A DNA stretch of 64,000 bases from Streptococcus mitis (GTDB taxonomy: Bacteria; Bacillota; Bacilli; Lactobacillales; Streptococcaceae), in the NCBI GenBank assembly GCA_018364455.1, contig JAGZLW010000001.1, forward strand, positions 62,001-126,000, given 5' to 3'. This document shows, piece by piece, positions 47,249 to 56,324 of this stretch. The number at the start of each line of letters is the position of its first letter. The first letter of the stretch is position 1. A program made the position numbers and the translations under genes. The notes beneath the pieces are model-generated. The model did no database searches, was not told where the DNA came from, and worked only from the letters and a program-made list of their open reading frames with translations.

Positions 47249-48070
47249 CTATCCTTTACCTGATCGTTTTAAAACAATCTGATATACTTTTTTAACCCAC
47301 TCCTCCAAACCTTCTCCATCATGGTCAAGATAATACACCCTATCCAGTAATTGACTTGGAATAATATTTTCAAATTGGCTCTTATTATGAGTTGGAATAA
47401 TGCAAATATACAACTCACTAAATAAGTTCAACATGTTCTTAATTTTTGCAACATGGTAGCCATCAAAAATATAACCAGTAAGTTTAATCAAATCTGTATA
47501 GATAAAATGAAAACTCACTCCAGGAATAAACTTGTCTTGTAATTCTTTCTCTGAAGGAGATCGACCTAATAAACGTTCCATCGCTAATCGATAACCAGAA
47601 CTTGTATTTGACCACCCTAACATGACATAGTCAAAATAATCTATCGGATCCGATGCAGCATTTCGATTATCCAAAACTAATTCCTCAGCATCTCGCCCAA
47701 AGGCTTTCACAGCAGATAAGAGCTGACCTGTTTTAAAGATAGAAATCGCTGCATCTATAGTAGTAGTATGACTACAGTAGTCTGAAGTCACTAACCTCTT
47801 ATGTAGATCATAAGTCGAGGCTACTATTTTATTTGTAGGGGTAAATGGTGGCAGAAAGAGATGCTGAAAGATGTAATCTAAAATCTCTTTTTTTAAACAA
47901 GAATCAGCACACTCAATACTTGTTTGACGTTTATGAAGTTTTTCGTAAGCTATAAATTTAGCAATTTTTTCTAATTCCCATTCTTGAATATTTGGATAAT
48001 CAATTAGTGATAAGTAGTATATTCCATCCCATTGTAAACTATATTCCCCATTATAAATTTTTAAAATCAT
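47249..48070 (-). CDS. Unidentified 273-residue protein
   Basis: I do not recognise this gene. It is a cytosolic-looking protein, no signal peptide or membrane segment, rich in Tyr, Ile and Leu. The region SHTTTIDAAISIFKTGQLLS (100-119) resembles the H-T...I...G.L.S pattern seen at the NAD-binding end of some ADP-ribosyltransferase-fold proteins (DarT, KptA). This is only a pattern resemblance. A DPIDYFDYVMLGW stretch (141-153) and PGVSFHFIYTDLIKL (183-197) look like conserved core strands. The gene has a good ribosome site (GAGGTG) and a TATAAT box. It precedes nnrD by 14 bases. I recall a homologue in pneumococcus at the same place, between folD and nnrD. Confidence 0.8.
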   Translation of the reverse strand: MILKIYNGEYSLQWDGIYYLSLIDYPNIQEWELEKIAKFIAYEKLHKRQTSIECADSCLKKEILDYIFQHLFLPPFTPTNKIVASTYDLHKRLVTSDYCSHTTTIDAAISIFKTGQLLSAVKAFGRDAEELVLDNRNAASDPIDYFDYVMLGWSNTSSGYRLAMERLLGRSPSEKELQDKFIPGVSFHFIYTDLIKLTGYIFDGYHVAKIKNMLNLFSELYICIIPTHNKSQFENIIPSQLLDRVYYLDHDGEGLEEWVKKVYQIVLKRSGKG

Positions 48071-48086
48071 CTAATCACCTCACTCC

Positions 48087-48092
48087 ATTATA
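48087..48092 (-). promoter_or_regulatory. -10 box of the 273-residue gene
   Basis: TATAAT on the minus strand, preceded by TTG, 17 bases before the ATG. It lies directly downstream of the folD terminator. Confidence 0.6.
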
Positions 48093-48097
48093 CAACA

Positions 48098-48122
48098 AAA
48101 AGGAGGCGCAGACCTCCTTTTG
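48098..48122 (-). terminator. Terminator after folD
   Basis: The stem AAAGGAGG / CCTCCTTT with TTTTTG at its end on the minus strand; the T-tract borders the promoter of the next gene. Confidence 0.8.
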
Positions 48123-48128
48123 TAATCT

Positions 48129-48170
48129 TATATCTAAAATTTAATATTCATTTCTGCCGTTTTAGATATA
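48129..48170. repeat. 11-base inverted repeat with a 20-base loop
   Basis: TATATCTAAAA (48129-48139) pairs perfectly with TTTTAGATATA (48160-48170). It lies between the folD stop and its terminator. It could be part of the 3' untranslated region or a protein binding site. Confidence 0.55.
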
Positions 48171-48207
48171 GCTATTGAAAATACACTCTCTTCAGCGAAT
48201 GTTTCTC

Positions 48208-49065
48208 TTATTTTCTATCCAATGTCCGAAGTGCTGCTTGATAAGTTTGCTCCATCAGCATAGTAATTGTCATAGGACCAACACCTCCAGGAACTGGCGT
48301 GATGTGGCTAGCAAGTGGGGCAACCGCCTCATAATCAACATCCCCACAGAGCTTACCATTTTCATCGCGGTTCATCCCAACGTCAATGACTACCGCACCT
48401 GGTTTCACAAAATCAGGAGTCACAAACTTAGCACGACCGATTGCGACCACAAGAATATCCGCTTTTGCAGCAATCTTAGCGAGATTATGGGTGCGTGAGT
48501 GAGTCAAGGTAACTGTAGCATTCTTTGCCAAAAGAAGCTGGGCCATGGGTTTTCCAACAATATTTGAACGACCGATGACAACCGCATTTTTACCTTCTAA
48601 TTCAATCCCATATTCATGAAACATTTCCATAATTCCTGCAGGTGTAGATGGAATCATGACTGGATGACCAGACCAAAGGCGTCCCATATTTAGAGGATGG
48701 AAACCATCCACATCCTTTTCTGGGTCAATGGCTAATAAAACCGCCTCTTCATCGATATGTTTTGGTAATGGCAACTGGACCAAAATCCCATGCCAAGCTG
48801 GATCTTGATTGTATTTGGCAATCAAGTCTAATAATTCCGCTTGGGTAATGGTATCTGGAACTCGCACTACTTCACTACGGAATCCTGCCGCAAGGGCAGA
48901 ACGTTCCTTGTTACGAACGTAGACTTGGCTGGCTGGATTGTCTCCAACCAAAATCACTACCAAACCAGGCACTAGACCTGTTTCTTCCTTTAATCTTGCA
49001 GTCTTTTCAGCCAGCTGTCCCTGTAATTTGGCCGCTAAAGCTTTCCCATCAATAATCTGTGTCAT
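48208..49065 (-). CDS. folD: Methylenetetrahydrofolate dehydrogenase / cyclohydrolase FolD
   Basis: Interconverts methylene-, methenyl- and formyl-tetrahydrofolate using NADP. The 285 residues include [22 protein letters not shown] (residues 33-54, quoted here as [18 protein letters not shown]), the catalytic Lys in [14 protein letters not shown], the NADP site [11 protein letters not shown], and the C-terminal [11 protein letters not shown]. It supplies one-carbon units for purine, formyl-Met and (with TrmFO) tRNA methylation. It is transcribed alone. Confidence 0.97.
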   Translation of the reverse strand: MTQIIDGKALAAKLQGQLAEKTARLKEETGLVPGLVVILVGDNPASQVYVRNKERSALAAGFRSEVVRVPDTITQAELLDLIAKYNQDPAWHGILVQLPLPKHIDEEAVLLAIDPEKDVDGFHPLNMGRLWSGHPVMIPSTPAGIMEMFHEYGIELEGKNAVVIGRSNIVGKPMAQLLLAKNATVTLTHSRTHNLAKIAAKADILVVAIGRAKFVTPDFVKPGAVVIDVGMNRDENGKLCGDVDYEAVAPLASHITPVPGGVGPMTITMLMEQTYQAALRTLDRK

Positions 49066-49167
49066 ATCACTTCTCTTTTCTTACAAATATCTTTAATTAT
49101 ACCAAAAAATACAATGTAGCTCTAACACTTCTTGACTAGGTCATCCTATAGTTTCAAACTATAAGAA

Positions 49168-49186
49168 AAAGCTCGGGTCGAGCTTT
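49168..49186 (-). terminator. Terminator of the amino-acid ABC transporter genes
   Basis: The stem AAAGCTCG / CGAGCTTT with TTTTTCTT on the minus strand. Confidence 0.8.
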
Positions 49187-49218
49187 CCATTAATCTTGTC
49201 TTGAAATTTTAAAATAGA

Positions 49219-49953
49219 TTATAAAACCTTACTCAAGAAGTCTTTAGTCCGTTGTTCTTGGGTTTGTTCAAAAATCTGTTCAGGTGTTCCATCTTCAACA
49301 ACCACACCGTCTGCCATAAAGATGACACGATCTGCCACCTCACGTGCAAATCCCATCTCATGTGTTACGATAACCATAGTCATCCCTGACTTGGCAAGGT
49401 CTTGCATAACAGCCAATACCTCACCTACCATTTCAGGATCCAAGGCTGAAGTTGGCTCGTCAAAGAGCAAAACATCTGGTTCCATGGCCAACCCACGCGC
49501 GATGGCAATCCGTTGTTGCTGCCCACCTGACAAACTCTGTGGATAAGCAGTTGCCTTATCTGGTAAACCAACTTTTTCCAAAAGTTCCTGGGCTCTCTTC
49601 TCAGCCACTGCCTTGCTCTCACCTTTGGTCTTGATAGGAGACAAGGTGATATTTTCCATCACAGTCATATTAGGAAAGAGATTGAATTGTTGGAAAACCA
49701 TGCCCATCTTCTCACGCATGGCAAACAGGTCATTCTTCTTGTCCGTAATATCGACTCCCTCAAAGATAACCTTCCCTTTAGTTGCTTCTTCCAACAAATT
49801 CATAGAGCGAAGTAAGGTAGATTTCCCGCTCCCCGAAGGACCGATGATAACGACAACTTCTCCTCTTTTAATCTCGAGGTTGATGCCCTTCAATACTTCA
49901 TTCTTTCCAAATGATTTATGTAAATTTTCAATTTTTATCAAGGTTTCTGTCAT
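49219..49953 (-). CDS. Polar amino acid ABC transporter, ATP-binding protein
   Basis: A 244-residue ATPase of the GlnQ/HisP type. Walker [10 protein letters not shown] near residue 38, signature LSGGQQQR, Walker [13 protein letters not shown], and H-loop VTHEMGF. Most close relatives move glutamine, glutamate or other polar amino acids. Its ATG overlaps the permease stop by one base. No substrate-binding protein gene is next to it, so the binding protein must be encoded elsewhere or fused. Confidence 0.93.
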   Translation of the reverse strand: MTETLIKIENLHKSFGKNEVLKGINLEIKRGEVVVIIGPSGSGKSTLLRSMNLLEEATKGKVIFEGVDITDKKNDLFAMREKMGMVFQQFNLFPNMTVMENITLSPIKTKGESKAVAEKRAQELLEKVGLPDKATAYPQSLSGGQQQRIAIARGLAMEPDVLLFDEPTSALDPEMVGEVLAVMQDLAKSGMTMVIVTHEMGFAREVADRVIFMADGVVVEDGTPEQIFEQTQEQRTKDFLSKVL

Positions 49954-50636
49954 TATTTCTTATCTCCTTGTCCCATACGTTTTTCAAAAGCTTTCAAGGC
50001 TACTGTCAAAATAGAGGTCATAATCAAGTAATAAAAGGCTGCAAATAAAAGTGGTGTCAAAGGCAAATAGGTTGTTGTAGAAACTGTTGTAGCCCCATTC
50101 CACAACTCCATAACCCCAATAGCTGATAAGAGGGAGCTGTCCTTGATAATGGTGATAAATTCGTTCCCCAATGCTGGCAAAATATTTTTGATTGCTTGTG
50201 GCAAAATCACATAACGCATCGCATTTTTAGGACGAATCCCTAGCGAATAAGCCGCTTCTAGCTGACCTTTTGGAACCGCATTAATCCCAGCACGAACAGT
50301 CTCAGAAACATAAGCACCACTGTTCATAGAGATAATCAAAATCCCTGGAATCAGACGAGAAAGATCAACACCCAAAATCCCAACCTGAATAGTCGGAGCA
50401 TTGATATGCATAAGAGCAAAGGCAATCATAATCTGAACCATCATCGGCGTCCCGCGGAAAATCCAAACGTACAAGTTTGCAAGCCAAACAAGCGGTTTAA
50501 ACTTTGAACGTTGCCCAAAAGCCAAGACAACACCCAAAATAGTTCCCAAAAAGACAACACAGATAGAAATGAGAACCGTCACAACAGCCCCATAGTTAAA
50601 ATAAGGTAAATACTTAGGTAAAAAAGAAAAATTCAT
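49953..50636 (-). CDS. Polar amino acid ABC transporter, permease
   Basis: A 227-residue membrane subunit of the HisM/GlnP family. About five helices (20-42, 58-80, 90-110, 145-165, 190-215) and the EAA loop [22 protein letters not shown]. The N-terminal start [13 protein letters not shown] at 50636 is family-like, though no clear ribosome site precedes it; a frame 21 codons longer is rejected because it would begin in the promoter region. Co-transcribed with the ATPase. Confidence 0.92.
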   Translation of the reverse strand: MNFSFLPKYLPYFNYGAVVTVLISICVVFLGTILGVVLAFGQRSKFKPLVWLANLYVWIFRGTPMMVQIMIAFALMHINAPTIQVGILGVDLSRLIPGILIISMNSGAYVSETVRAGINAVPKGQLEAAYSLGIRPKNAMRYVILPQAIKNILPALGNEFITIIKDSSLLSAIGVMELWNGATTVSTTTYLPLTPLLFAAFYYLIMTSILTVALKAFEKRMGQGDKK

Positions 50637-50670
50637 AGTCACACTGCTTTCTAAAATAGAATACTGTATG

Positions 50671-50699
50671 ATTATAACATGTATTGAATTAAAATTCAA
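50671..50699 (-). promoter_or_regulatory. Promoter of the amino-acid ABC transporter
   Basis: The -35 TTGAAT (50694-50699) and extended -10 TGTTATAAT (box 50671-50676), 17 bases apart. Confidence 0.7.
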
Positions 50700-50826
50700 A
50701 CTTTTTATCCGATTTATTCAAAAAAACTTTCAGCTGGTAGAATTAGCGAGAAATCTTAGTTTTTTCTAGTCAAGTTGGCCTCCTTTATGGTAAAATAGTA
50801 ACGATAAGAAATGAAGGAGAATCAAA

Positions 50827-51057
50827 ATGGAATCACATTTGGTTAGAATCATCAACCGCCTTGAAGCAATGGCAAAAGACGGCGGAAATTTAAAACGTAA
50901 TTTTGAACGCGAAGGAGTTGTTGTTGCAGAAGTTGCATACAGCCACGACGAAGAAAACGGATCAATCTTTACCCTTCGTGATGTAGAAGCTCGCGAAACT
51001 TATACTTTTGACAGCATTGACTTGATTGCAATGGAGATTTACGAACTCCTTTACTAA
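50827..51057 (+). CDS. DUF1797 family protein
   Basis: A small 76-residue acidic protein of the DUF1797 (YkuJ-like) family, function unknown. Begins MESHLVRIINRLEAMAKDGG and ends IDLIAMEIYELLY; a mixed alpha/beta fold is predicted. GAAGGAGA lies 7 bases before the ATG, and an extended -10 (TGGTAAAAT) about 27 bases upstream. It is transcribed alone, with its own terminator, just ahead of clpE. Confidence 0.9.
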   Translation: MESHLVRIINRLEAMAKDGGNLKRNFEREGVVVAEVAYSHDEENGSIFTLRDVEARETYTFDSIDLIAMEIYELLY

Positions 51058-51094
51058 TACAAAACAAGCTGGGATTGTCCCTGCATGTCTAACC

Positions 51095-51128
51095 AAAATC
51101 CTTTTTGTCTCACAAATAGGATTTTTTT
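51095..51128 (+). terminator. Terminator of the DUF1797 gene
   Basis: AAAATCCT / AGGATTTT with a run of eight T. Confidence 0.8.
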
Positions 51129-51189
51129 TATAGTCCAAATTCATAAAAATTTTTATTGTAACAACTTCTCAAAGCTGCAATCTTTTTAC

Positions 51190-51217
51190 TTGCTTTACAC
51201 CCCAATCCTGTTATAAT
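51190..51217 (+). promoter_or_regulatory. Promoter of clpE
   Basis: The -35 TTGCTT (51190-51195) and extended -10 TGTTATAAT (box 51212-51217), 16 bases apart. Confidence 0.75.
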
Positions 51218-51230
51218 GAGAGTATAGAAA

Positions 51231-51248
51231 TTTGACTATTTTTGACCT
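51231..51248 (+). promoter_or_regulatory. CtsR operator of clpE
   Basis: TTTGACTATTTTTGACCT, whose complement is AGGTCAAAAATAGTCAAA, the tandem heptad recognised by the heat-shock repressor CtsR (GGTCAAA-NAN-GGTCAAA type). It lies just after the predicted transcription start, where binding would block transcription. Confidence 0.88.
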
Positions 51249-51287
51249 TTGAACAGGTCAGGCTAAAGAAAGAAATGAGGTAGATGT

Positions 51288-53555
51288 ATGCTTTGTCAAA
51301 ACTGTAAAATTAACGACTCAACAATTCATCTTTACACCAATCTCAATGGAAAACAAAAACAAATTGACCTCTGTCAAAACTGCTATAAGATTATCAAGAC
51401 AGATCCTAACAATAGTCTCTTTAAAGGCATGACAGATTTGAACAATCGTGACTTTGATCCTTTTGGTGATTTCTTCAACGACCTAAACAATTTCAGACCT
51501 TCTAACAACACTCCTCCTACTCCCCCAACCCAATCAGGTGGAGGTTACGGTGGAAACGGTGGTTATGGTTCCCAAAATCGTGGATCTTCTCAAACTCCGC
51601 CTCCAAGCCAAGAAAAAGGCCTGCTGGAAGAATTTGGTATCAATGTAACTGAGATTGCTCGTCGTGGTGATATCGACCCCGTTATTGGACGCGATGATGA
51701 GATTATTCGTGTCATCGAAATTCTCAATCGCAGAACTAAGAATAATCCTGTTCTTATCGGTGAACCAGGTGTCGGAAAAACAGCCGTTGTCGAAGGTCTA
51801 GCTCAGAAAATCGTTGATGGCGACGTTCCCCATAAACTACAAGGCAAACAAGTCATCCGTCTGGATGTGGTTAGCTTGGTTCAAGGAACGGGTATCCGTG
51901 GACAATTTGAAGAACGCATGCAAAAACTCATGGAAGAAATTCGCAAACGTGAGGACATCATCCTCTTTATCGATGAAATCCATGGAATTGTCGGTGCTGG
52001 TTCTGCAGGCGATGGCAATATGGATGCAGGAAATATCCTCAAGCCAGCCCTTGCTCGTGGGGAACTGCAACTGGTCGGCGCTACTACCCTCAATGAATAC
52101 CGTATCATTGAAAAGGATGCAGCCCTAGAGCGTCGTATGCAGCCTGTCAAAGTCGATGAACCAACAGTGGAAGAAACAATCACTATCCTCAAAGGAATTC
52201 AAAAGAAATACGAAGACTACCACCACGTTCAGTATACCGATGCTGCAATTGAAGCAGCTGCAACTCTTTCCAATCGCTACATCCAAGATCGCTTCTTGCC
52301 TGACAAGGCCATTGACCTCCTAGATGAAGCAGGTTCTAAGATGAACTTGACCTTGAATTTTGTGGATCCTAAAGTAATTGATCAGCGCTTGATTGAGGCT
52401 GAAAATCTCAAATCTCAAGCTACACGAGAAGAAGATTTTGAAAAGGCCGCCTACTTCCGTGACCAGATTGCCAAGTATAAGGAAATGCAAAAGAAAAAGG
52501 TCACAGACCAGGACACTCCTATCATCAGTGAGAAAACCATTGAGCACATTATCGAGCAGAAAACAAATATCCCTGTTGGTGATTTAAAAGAGAAAGAACA
52601 ATCTCAACTCATCCATCTAGCCGAAGATCTCAAGTCTCATGTTATTGGACAAGATGATGCAGTCGATAAGATTGCTAAGGCTATTCGCCGTAATCGGGTT
52701 GGACTTGGGACCCCTAACCGCCCAATTGGAAGCTTCCTCTTTGTCGGGCCAACTGGTGTCGGTAAGACAGAACTTTCCAAACAACTAGCTATCGAACTCT
52801 TTGGTTCTGCTGACAGCATGATTCGCTTTGACATGAGTGAATACATGGAAAAACACAGTGTGGCTAAGTTGGTCGGCGCTCCTCCAGGTTATGTTGGCTA
52901 TGATGAGGCTGGTCAATTAACTGAAAAAGTCCGCCGCAATCCATATTCTCTCATCCTTCTCGATGAAGTGGAAAAAGCTCACCCTGATGTTATGCACATG
53001 TTCCTCCAGGTCTTGGACGATGGTCGTTTGACAGATGGGCAAGGACGTACCGTTAGCTTCAAGGACGCCATCATCATCATGACTTCAAATGCAGGTACAG
53101 GTAAGGCAGAAGCCAGCGTTGGATTTGGGGCTGCTAGAGAAGGACGTACCAACTCTGTTCTCGGTGAACTCGGCAACTTCTTTAGCCCAGAGTTTATGAA
53201 CCGTTTTGATGGTATTATCGAATTTAAGGCTCTCAGCAAGGACAACCTCCTTCAGATTGTCGAGCTCATGCTTGCAGATGTTAACAAACGTCTTTCTAGC
53301 AACAATATTCATTTAGATGTAACTGAAAAGGTCAAAGAAAAATTAGTTGACCTCGGTTATAATCCAAAAATGGGAGCACGCCCACTTCGTCGTACTATTC
53401 AAGACTATATTGAGGACGCAATCACTGACTACTACCTTGAAAATCCAAGTGAAAAAGACCTAAAGGCAGTTATGACCAGCAAGGGCAACATTCAAATCAA
53501 ATCTGCCAAAAAAGCTGAAAAAATCAAAGAGAATACTTCTGAAATAGAAGATTAG
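51288..53555 (+). CDS. clpE: ATP-dependent Clp protease ATP-binding subunit ClpE
   Basis: A Clp/Hsp100 unfoldase that feeds ClpP and is induced by heat and other protein-folding stress. The 755 residues start with a zinc finger (C3, C6, C29, C32), a Gly-rich linker ([11 protein letters not shown]), the first AAA+ module (GEPGVGKT near 165), a UVR-type coiled coil ([15 protein letters not shown] near 385), and the second AAA+ module (GPTGVGKTE near 488). GAGG lies 7 bases before the ATG. Confidence 0.97.
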   Translation: MLCQNCKINDSTIHLYTNLNGKQKQIDLCQNCYKIIKTDPNNSLFKGMTDLNNRDFDPFGDFFNDLNNFRPSNNTPPTPPTQSGGGYGGNGGYGSQNRGSSQTPPPSQEKGLLEEFGINVTEIARRGDIDPVIGRDDEIIRVIEILNRRTKNNPVLIGEPGVGKTAVVEGLAQKIVDGDVPHKLQGKQVIRLDVVSLVQGTGIRGQFEERMQKLMEEIRKREDIILFIDEIHGIVGAGSAGDGNMDAGNILKPALARGELQLVGATTLNEYRIIEKDAALERRMQPVKVDEPTVEETITILKGIQKKYEDYHHVQYTDAAIEAAATLSNRYIQDRFLPDKAIDLLDEAGSKMNLTLNFVDPKVIDQRLIEAENLKSQATREEDFEKAAYFRDQIAKYKEMQKKKVTDQDTPIISEKTIEHIIEQKTNIPVGDLKEKEQSQLIHLAEDLKSHVIGQDDAVDKIAKAIRRNRVGLGTPNRPIGSFLFVGPTGVGKTELSKQLAIELFGSADSMIRFDMSEYMEKHSVAKLVGAPPGYVGYDEAGQLTEKVRRNPYSLILLDEVEKAHPDVMHMFLQVLDDGRLTDGQGRTVSFKDAIIIMTSNAGTGKAEASVGFGAAREGRTNSVLGELGNFFSPEFMNRFDGIIEFKALSKDNLLQIVELMLADVNKRLSSNNIHLDVTEKVKEKLVDLGYNPKMGARPLRRTIQDYIEDAITDYYLENPSEKDLKAVMTSKGNIQIKSAKKAEKIKENTSEIED

Positions 53556-53563
53556 AACTCATA

Positions 53564-53598
53564 AAAAGAACAGGAAACAAGATCTCCTGTTCTTTTTA
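53564..53598. terminator. Bidirectional terminator between clpE and the GyrI-like gene
   Basis: AAAAAGAACAGGA pairs with TCCTGTTCTTTTT. It overlaps the stop codon of the minus-strand gene. Confidence 0.85.
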
Positions 53599-54210
53599 AT
53601 TCTCTTCTTGAACTTGATAGCGAAGAATTGTTTTCAATTTGCTTGGCTCCGTTCGATGAAGGTTATTGAGATAGATTTCTCGGTGGTACTCCGTAATTCT
53701 TTTGAGTTTATGAAGTTGACAAAAATCTTCCATATCTGCAAAAGTCTCATTTTCTGTATCAAAGGGTCCTACATGAAGCATAGCAAGACTTAGGCCTTCT
53801 TCTATTTTTTCAAAACGAATAGCCTCATGGAGAAGATTTGGCTTCTTAATCATCACCTCGTTCAGAGCTTCCTCAAATAGTTCTCGCGTAATAAAATCGG
53901 GTTGCCCAATCATAATGCTATAAGAAAGCTCACTTTTTACCAGTTCTCCTTCCTTCTCCTTTTTCCATAAACCTTCTAAAGGAAAGACTGTAAAATCATG
54001 GTAAACCTCATCCAGAGGAGCTTTTTTATACTTCATCTTTATCGCATAAGCTAAGGCATACAAAATTCCTACGCGTTCTGAAAAATCTTCTTGATTTGGA
54101 TCGCCTTTACCATCTATCACGATATAGGATTGACCTGGTACTTCCAAGATGGTGGGCCTAGCCTTAATTTGATAAAGAGCTTTCGCTTCTTTTTTCCATT
54201 CGTATTTCAT
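53596..54210 (-). CDS. GyrI-like small-molecule-binding domain protein
   Basis: A 204-residue protein of the GyrI-like (YdhE/SbmC-type) fold with two SHS2 modules. Typical strands are SYIVIDGKGDPNQ near 28-40 and LSLAMLHVGPFD near 147-158. Stand-alone members bind or hydrolyse hydrophobic compounds. Transcribed alone from an extended -10 (TGCTATACT) about 20 bases before the ATG, after the WYL-regulator gene in the same direction. The pairing suggests a ligand-sensing or detoxification role (inference). Confidence 0.85.
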   Translation of the reverse strand: MKYEWKKEAKALYQIKARPTILEVPGQSYIVIDGKGDPNQEDFSERVGILYALAYAIKMKYKKAPLDEVYHDFTVFPLEGLWKKEKEGELVKSELSYSIMIGQPDFITRELFEEALNEVMIKKPNLLHEAIRFEKIEEGLSLAMLHVGPFDTENETFADMEDFCQLHKLKRITEYHREIYLNNLHRTEPSKLKTILRYQVQEEN

Positions 54211-54264
54211 TTAATTCTTCTCCTTTCTATCTCTAGTATAGCACTAAAACCCTGACATCTTTTG

Positions 54265-55167
54265 TCAAGGTTTATAAAATTTTTGGATTTTTTCTACTCT
54301 AGAAAGCAGTTCCTTCTTCAGATAGTCAGGGTCGAGTATTTCCACTCCATCTAAATAAGACAGGAGGTAAGTATACATACTTTCATGCTCTGGTAGGACT
54401 GTCTTGACATAATAACATCCATCTTTGCCCAAGCTAATCTCATCTTCTAAAAAATCTTCATAAACTCGGAAAGCAAGCTTGGGACTAAACTTCAAGGAAA
54501 CTTCGATTTGATTTGCCACTTGATCTGAACTATCAACGGAATCCATCACGTTTTTCTGCTTCACTATTTCATTTGTTAGGTGACAATTCCTAATTCTAGA
54601 TAACTTGAAAAAACGCCAGTCTTCCTTCAAACAACAGTAAGCATGAAGGTACCAATCTCTCTTTTTAAATACGAGTTTAAAAGGTTCAACTGTACGAATC
54701 GTTTTCTGACCACTCCCACCTAGATAAGTGATAACCAGTCTCCTCTTCTCTAGAATAGCATGTTTGATATTATCAAATAATTCTTTTTGACCTTCTCGCT
54801 TTCTCCAGTCAGTCAAATCTACTTCTATCCAAGGGCTGGTAGAAACTTGAAAAATAGATTCTAATTTTTCAAGTAACAGGTCTTGTCTGTCATCCGTCAG
54901 AGCTTGAATCCCTTGCAAAGCAGACAACAGTTCTATTTTTTCATTCTCCGACACAAGAGCGCGATCCAGGACAAAGTCCTTCATTAAAAAAATTCCACCT
55001 GAGTTTCCAGGAATCGAATAAAGGGGAATCCCCGCCATACTCAAGCGCTCAATATCACGATAAATTGTTCGTACAGACACTTCAAATAATCGGGCTAATT
55101 CAGGAGCTGTTGTACTACCTTTTTCTAAAAGTAGATATAGAATACGAAATAATCTTGATTCTGCCAT
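54265..55167 (-). CDS. YafY/DeoR-type transcriptional regulator with WYL domain
   Basis: A 300-residue regulator. An N-terminal winged helix (about 5-60, LYLLLEKGSTTAPELARLFE) is followed by a WYL effector domain with RRLVITYLGGSG and PFKLVFKKRDWYLHAYC. WYL domains bind nucleic acid or small ligands. GGGAGG lies 6 bases before the ATG, behind TGGTATAAT. A hairpin straddling its stop codon (54245-54274) probably terminates most transcripts before the GyrI-like gene. Confidence 0.88.
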   Translation of the reverse strand: MAESRLFRILYLLLEKGSTTAPELARLFEVSVRTIYRDIERLSMAGIPLYSIPGNSGGIFLMKDFVLDRALVSENEKIELLSALQGIQALTDDRQDLLLEKLESIFQVSTSPWIEVDLTDWRKREGQKELFDNIKHAILEKRRLVITYLGGSGQKTIRTVEPFKLVFKKRDWYLHAYCCLKEDWRFFKLSRIRNCHLTNEIVKQKNVMDSVDSSDQVANQIEVSLKFSPKLAFRVYEDFLEDEISLGKDGCYYVKTVLPEHESMYTYLLSYLDGVEILDPDYLKKELLSRVEKIQKFYKP

Positions 55168-55279
55168 AAAATCACCTCCCTTTTATTATACCAGTTAAAG
55201 AAGTCCATTTAGAGAATTTACCCCAACAAATATTGATAAAGTTAAAGTAGATTTTCTTCACAAGTTCGTTGGTTTCTTC

Positions 55280-55308
55280 TTGACAGCTTGCCCTTTGTCC
55301 ATTATGAT
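55280..55308 (+). promoter_or_regulatory. Promoter of the Nudix gene
   Basis: The -35 TTGACA (55280-55285) and -10 TATGAT (55303-55308), 17 bases apart, a near-consensus promoter. Confidence 0.8.
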
Positions 55309-55342
55309 AATAATAACAATACTAGATAATGAGGAAAATTCA

Positions 55343-55795
55343 ATGGCAAACCCAACTTTCGGAGAAAAAAAAGCGAATACAGACTATGTTTCACGTTACG
55401 GTGTATATGCAGTTATTCCAGACGCTGAACAAAAACAAATTGTTCTTGTTCAAGCGCCTAATGGCGCTTGGTTCTTACCAGGTGGCGAAATTGAATCAGG
55501 GGAAAATCATCAGGAAGCCCTAAAACGTGAATTGATTGAAGAGCTTGGATTCACAGCTGAAATTGGTACCTATTACGGACAAGCTGACGAATATTTCTAC
55601 TCTCGTCACCGTGATACCTACTACTACAATCCTGCCTACCTCTATGAAGCGACTTCTTTCAAGGAAGTTCAAAAACCACTAGAAGACTTTAATCATATTG
55701 CCTGGTTCCCTATTGATGAGGCTATTGAAAATCTCAAACGTGGTAGCCATAAATGGGCTATTCAATCTTGGAAAAAACAGCATAAGATTGACTAA
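55343..55795 (+). CDS. Nudix hydrolase
   Basis: A 150-residue nucleoside-diphosphate-linked hydrolase. The Nudix box is complete: GGEIESGENHQEALKRELIE then ELGF (GX5EX7REUXEEXGU). The substrate cannot be inferred; MutT-like cleaning of oxidised nucleotides is one option. The start at 55343 (MANPTFGEKK) has GAGGAAA and replaces a frame 21 codons longer that begins in the promoter. No close partner; the next gene is a separate unit. Confidence 0.92.
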   Translation: MANPTFGEKKANTDYVSRYGVYAVIPDAEQKQIVLVQAPNGAWFLPGGEIESGENHQEALKRELIEELGFTAEIGTYYGQADEYFYSRHRDTYYYNPAYLYEATSFKEVQKPLEDFNHIAWFPIDEAIENLKRGSHKWAIQSWKKQHKID

Positions 55796-55821
55796 ATCAA
55801 GCGACTTTATTCAAAAAGTGC

Positions 55822-55827
55822 TATAAT
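55822..55827 (+). promoter_or_regulatory. Extended -10 of the DUF1827 gene
   Basis: TGCTATAAT with the box at 55822-55827, 26 bases before the ATG. Confidence 0.6.
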
Positions 55828-55853
55828 AGTATTAGAAAATCGGAGGAAATGCT

Positions 55854-56153
55854 ATGAAGCTTATCAATACGACAAACTCACACTCGCAACTTGTAAAAAG
55901 CCAGCTAGAGAGTACAGATGCAACCCTTGTTGAGGTCTATTCTGCTGGAAATACTGATGTTATTTTTACCCAAGCACCGCTTCACTATGAAATCCTCATC
56001 TCAAACAAACACCGTGCTATTCGAGAAACTGAAATCGAAGCCATCCAAGATTTTTTCTTGAAACGTAAAATTGATAAGGACTCTATTGATGAAGCCAATA
56101 TCAAAACCCTCTATTCAGAAAAATTAATTGGGATTTCGATTCCAATCAAGTAA
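55854..56153 (+). CDS. DUF1827 family protein
   Basis: A 99-residue protein of the DUF1827 family, found mainly in lactic acid bacteria; function unknown. Starts MKLINTTNSHSQLV and ends KLIGISIPIK. Mixed alpha/beta, cytosolic. CGGAGG lies 6 bases before the ATG. It has its own promoter and stands between the Nudix gene and ezrA. Confidence 0.88.
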   Translation: MKLINTTNSHSQLVKSQLESTDATLVEVYSAGNTDVIFTQAPLHYEILISNKHRAIRETEIEAIQDFFLKRKIDKDSIDEANIKTLYSEKLIGISIPIK

Positions 56154-56157
56154 AATT

Positions 56158-56237
56158 TTGGAGAGATTAGAAAGCTATTGAACCTTATAGACCAAACATA
56201 GGTTCTGACTTGCTTTTTAAATCGTCTCCAATTTTTT
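56158..56237 (+). repeat. Nested 80-base hairpin with terminal T-run
   Basis: TTGGAGA (56158-56164) pairs with TCTCCAA (56225-56231) around an AAAGC/GCTTT stem, which encloses GAACCT/AGGTTC. TTTTTT follows. It resembles an elongated terminator, or the terminator-like SPRITE repeats reported in pneumococcus; a small RNA is also possible. Confidence 0.55.
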
Positions 56238-56277
56238 ATCTTGAGATCTTATCATACAAGATTTTATAGACAAATAA

Positions 56278-56316
56278 AAAAGATTTGATTCTGCTTCTCA
56301 CAAAACCAAATCTTTT
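56278..56316. terminator. Bidirectional terminator between DUF1827 gene and ezrA
   Basis: AAAAGATTTG pairs with CAAATCTTTT; A and T runs flank both sides. Confidence 0.8.
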
Positions 56317-56324
56317 TTTTTATT

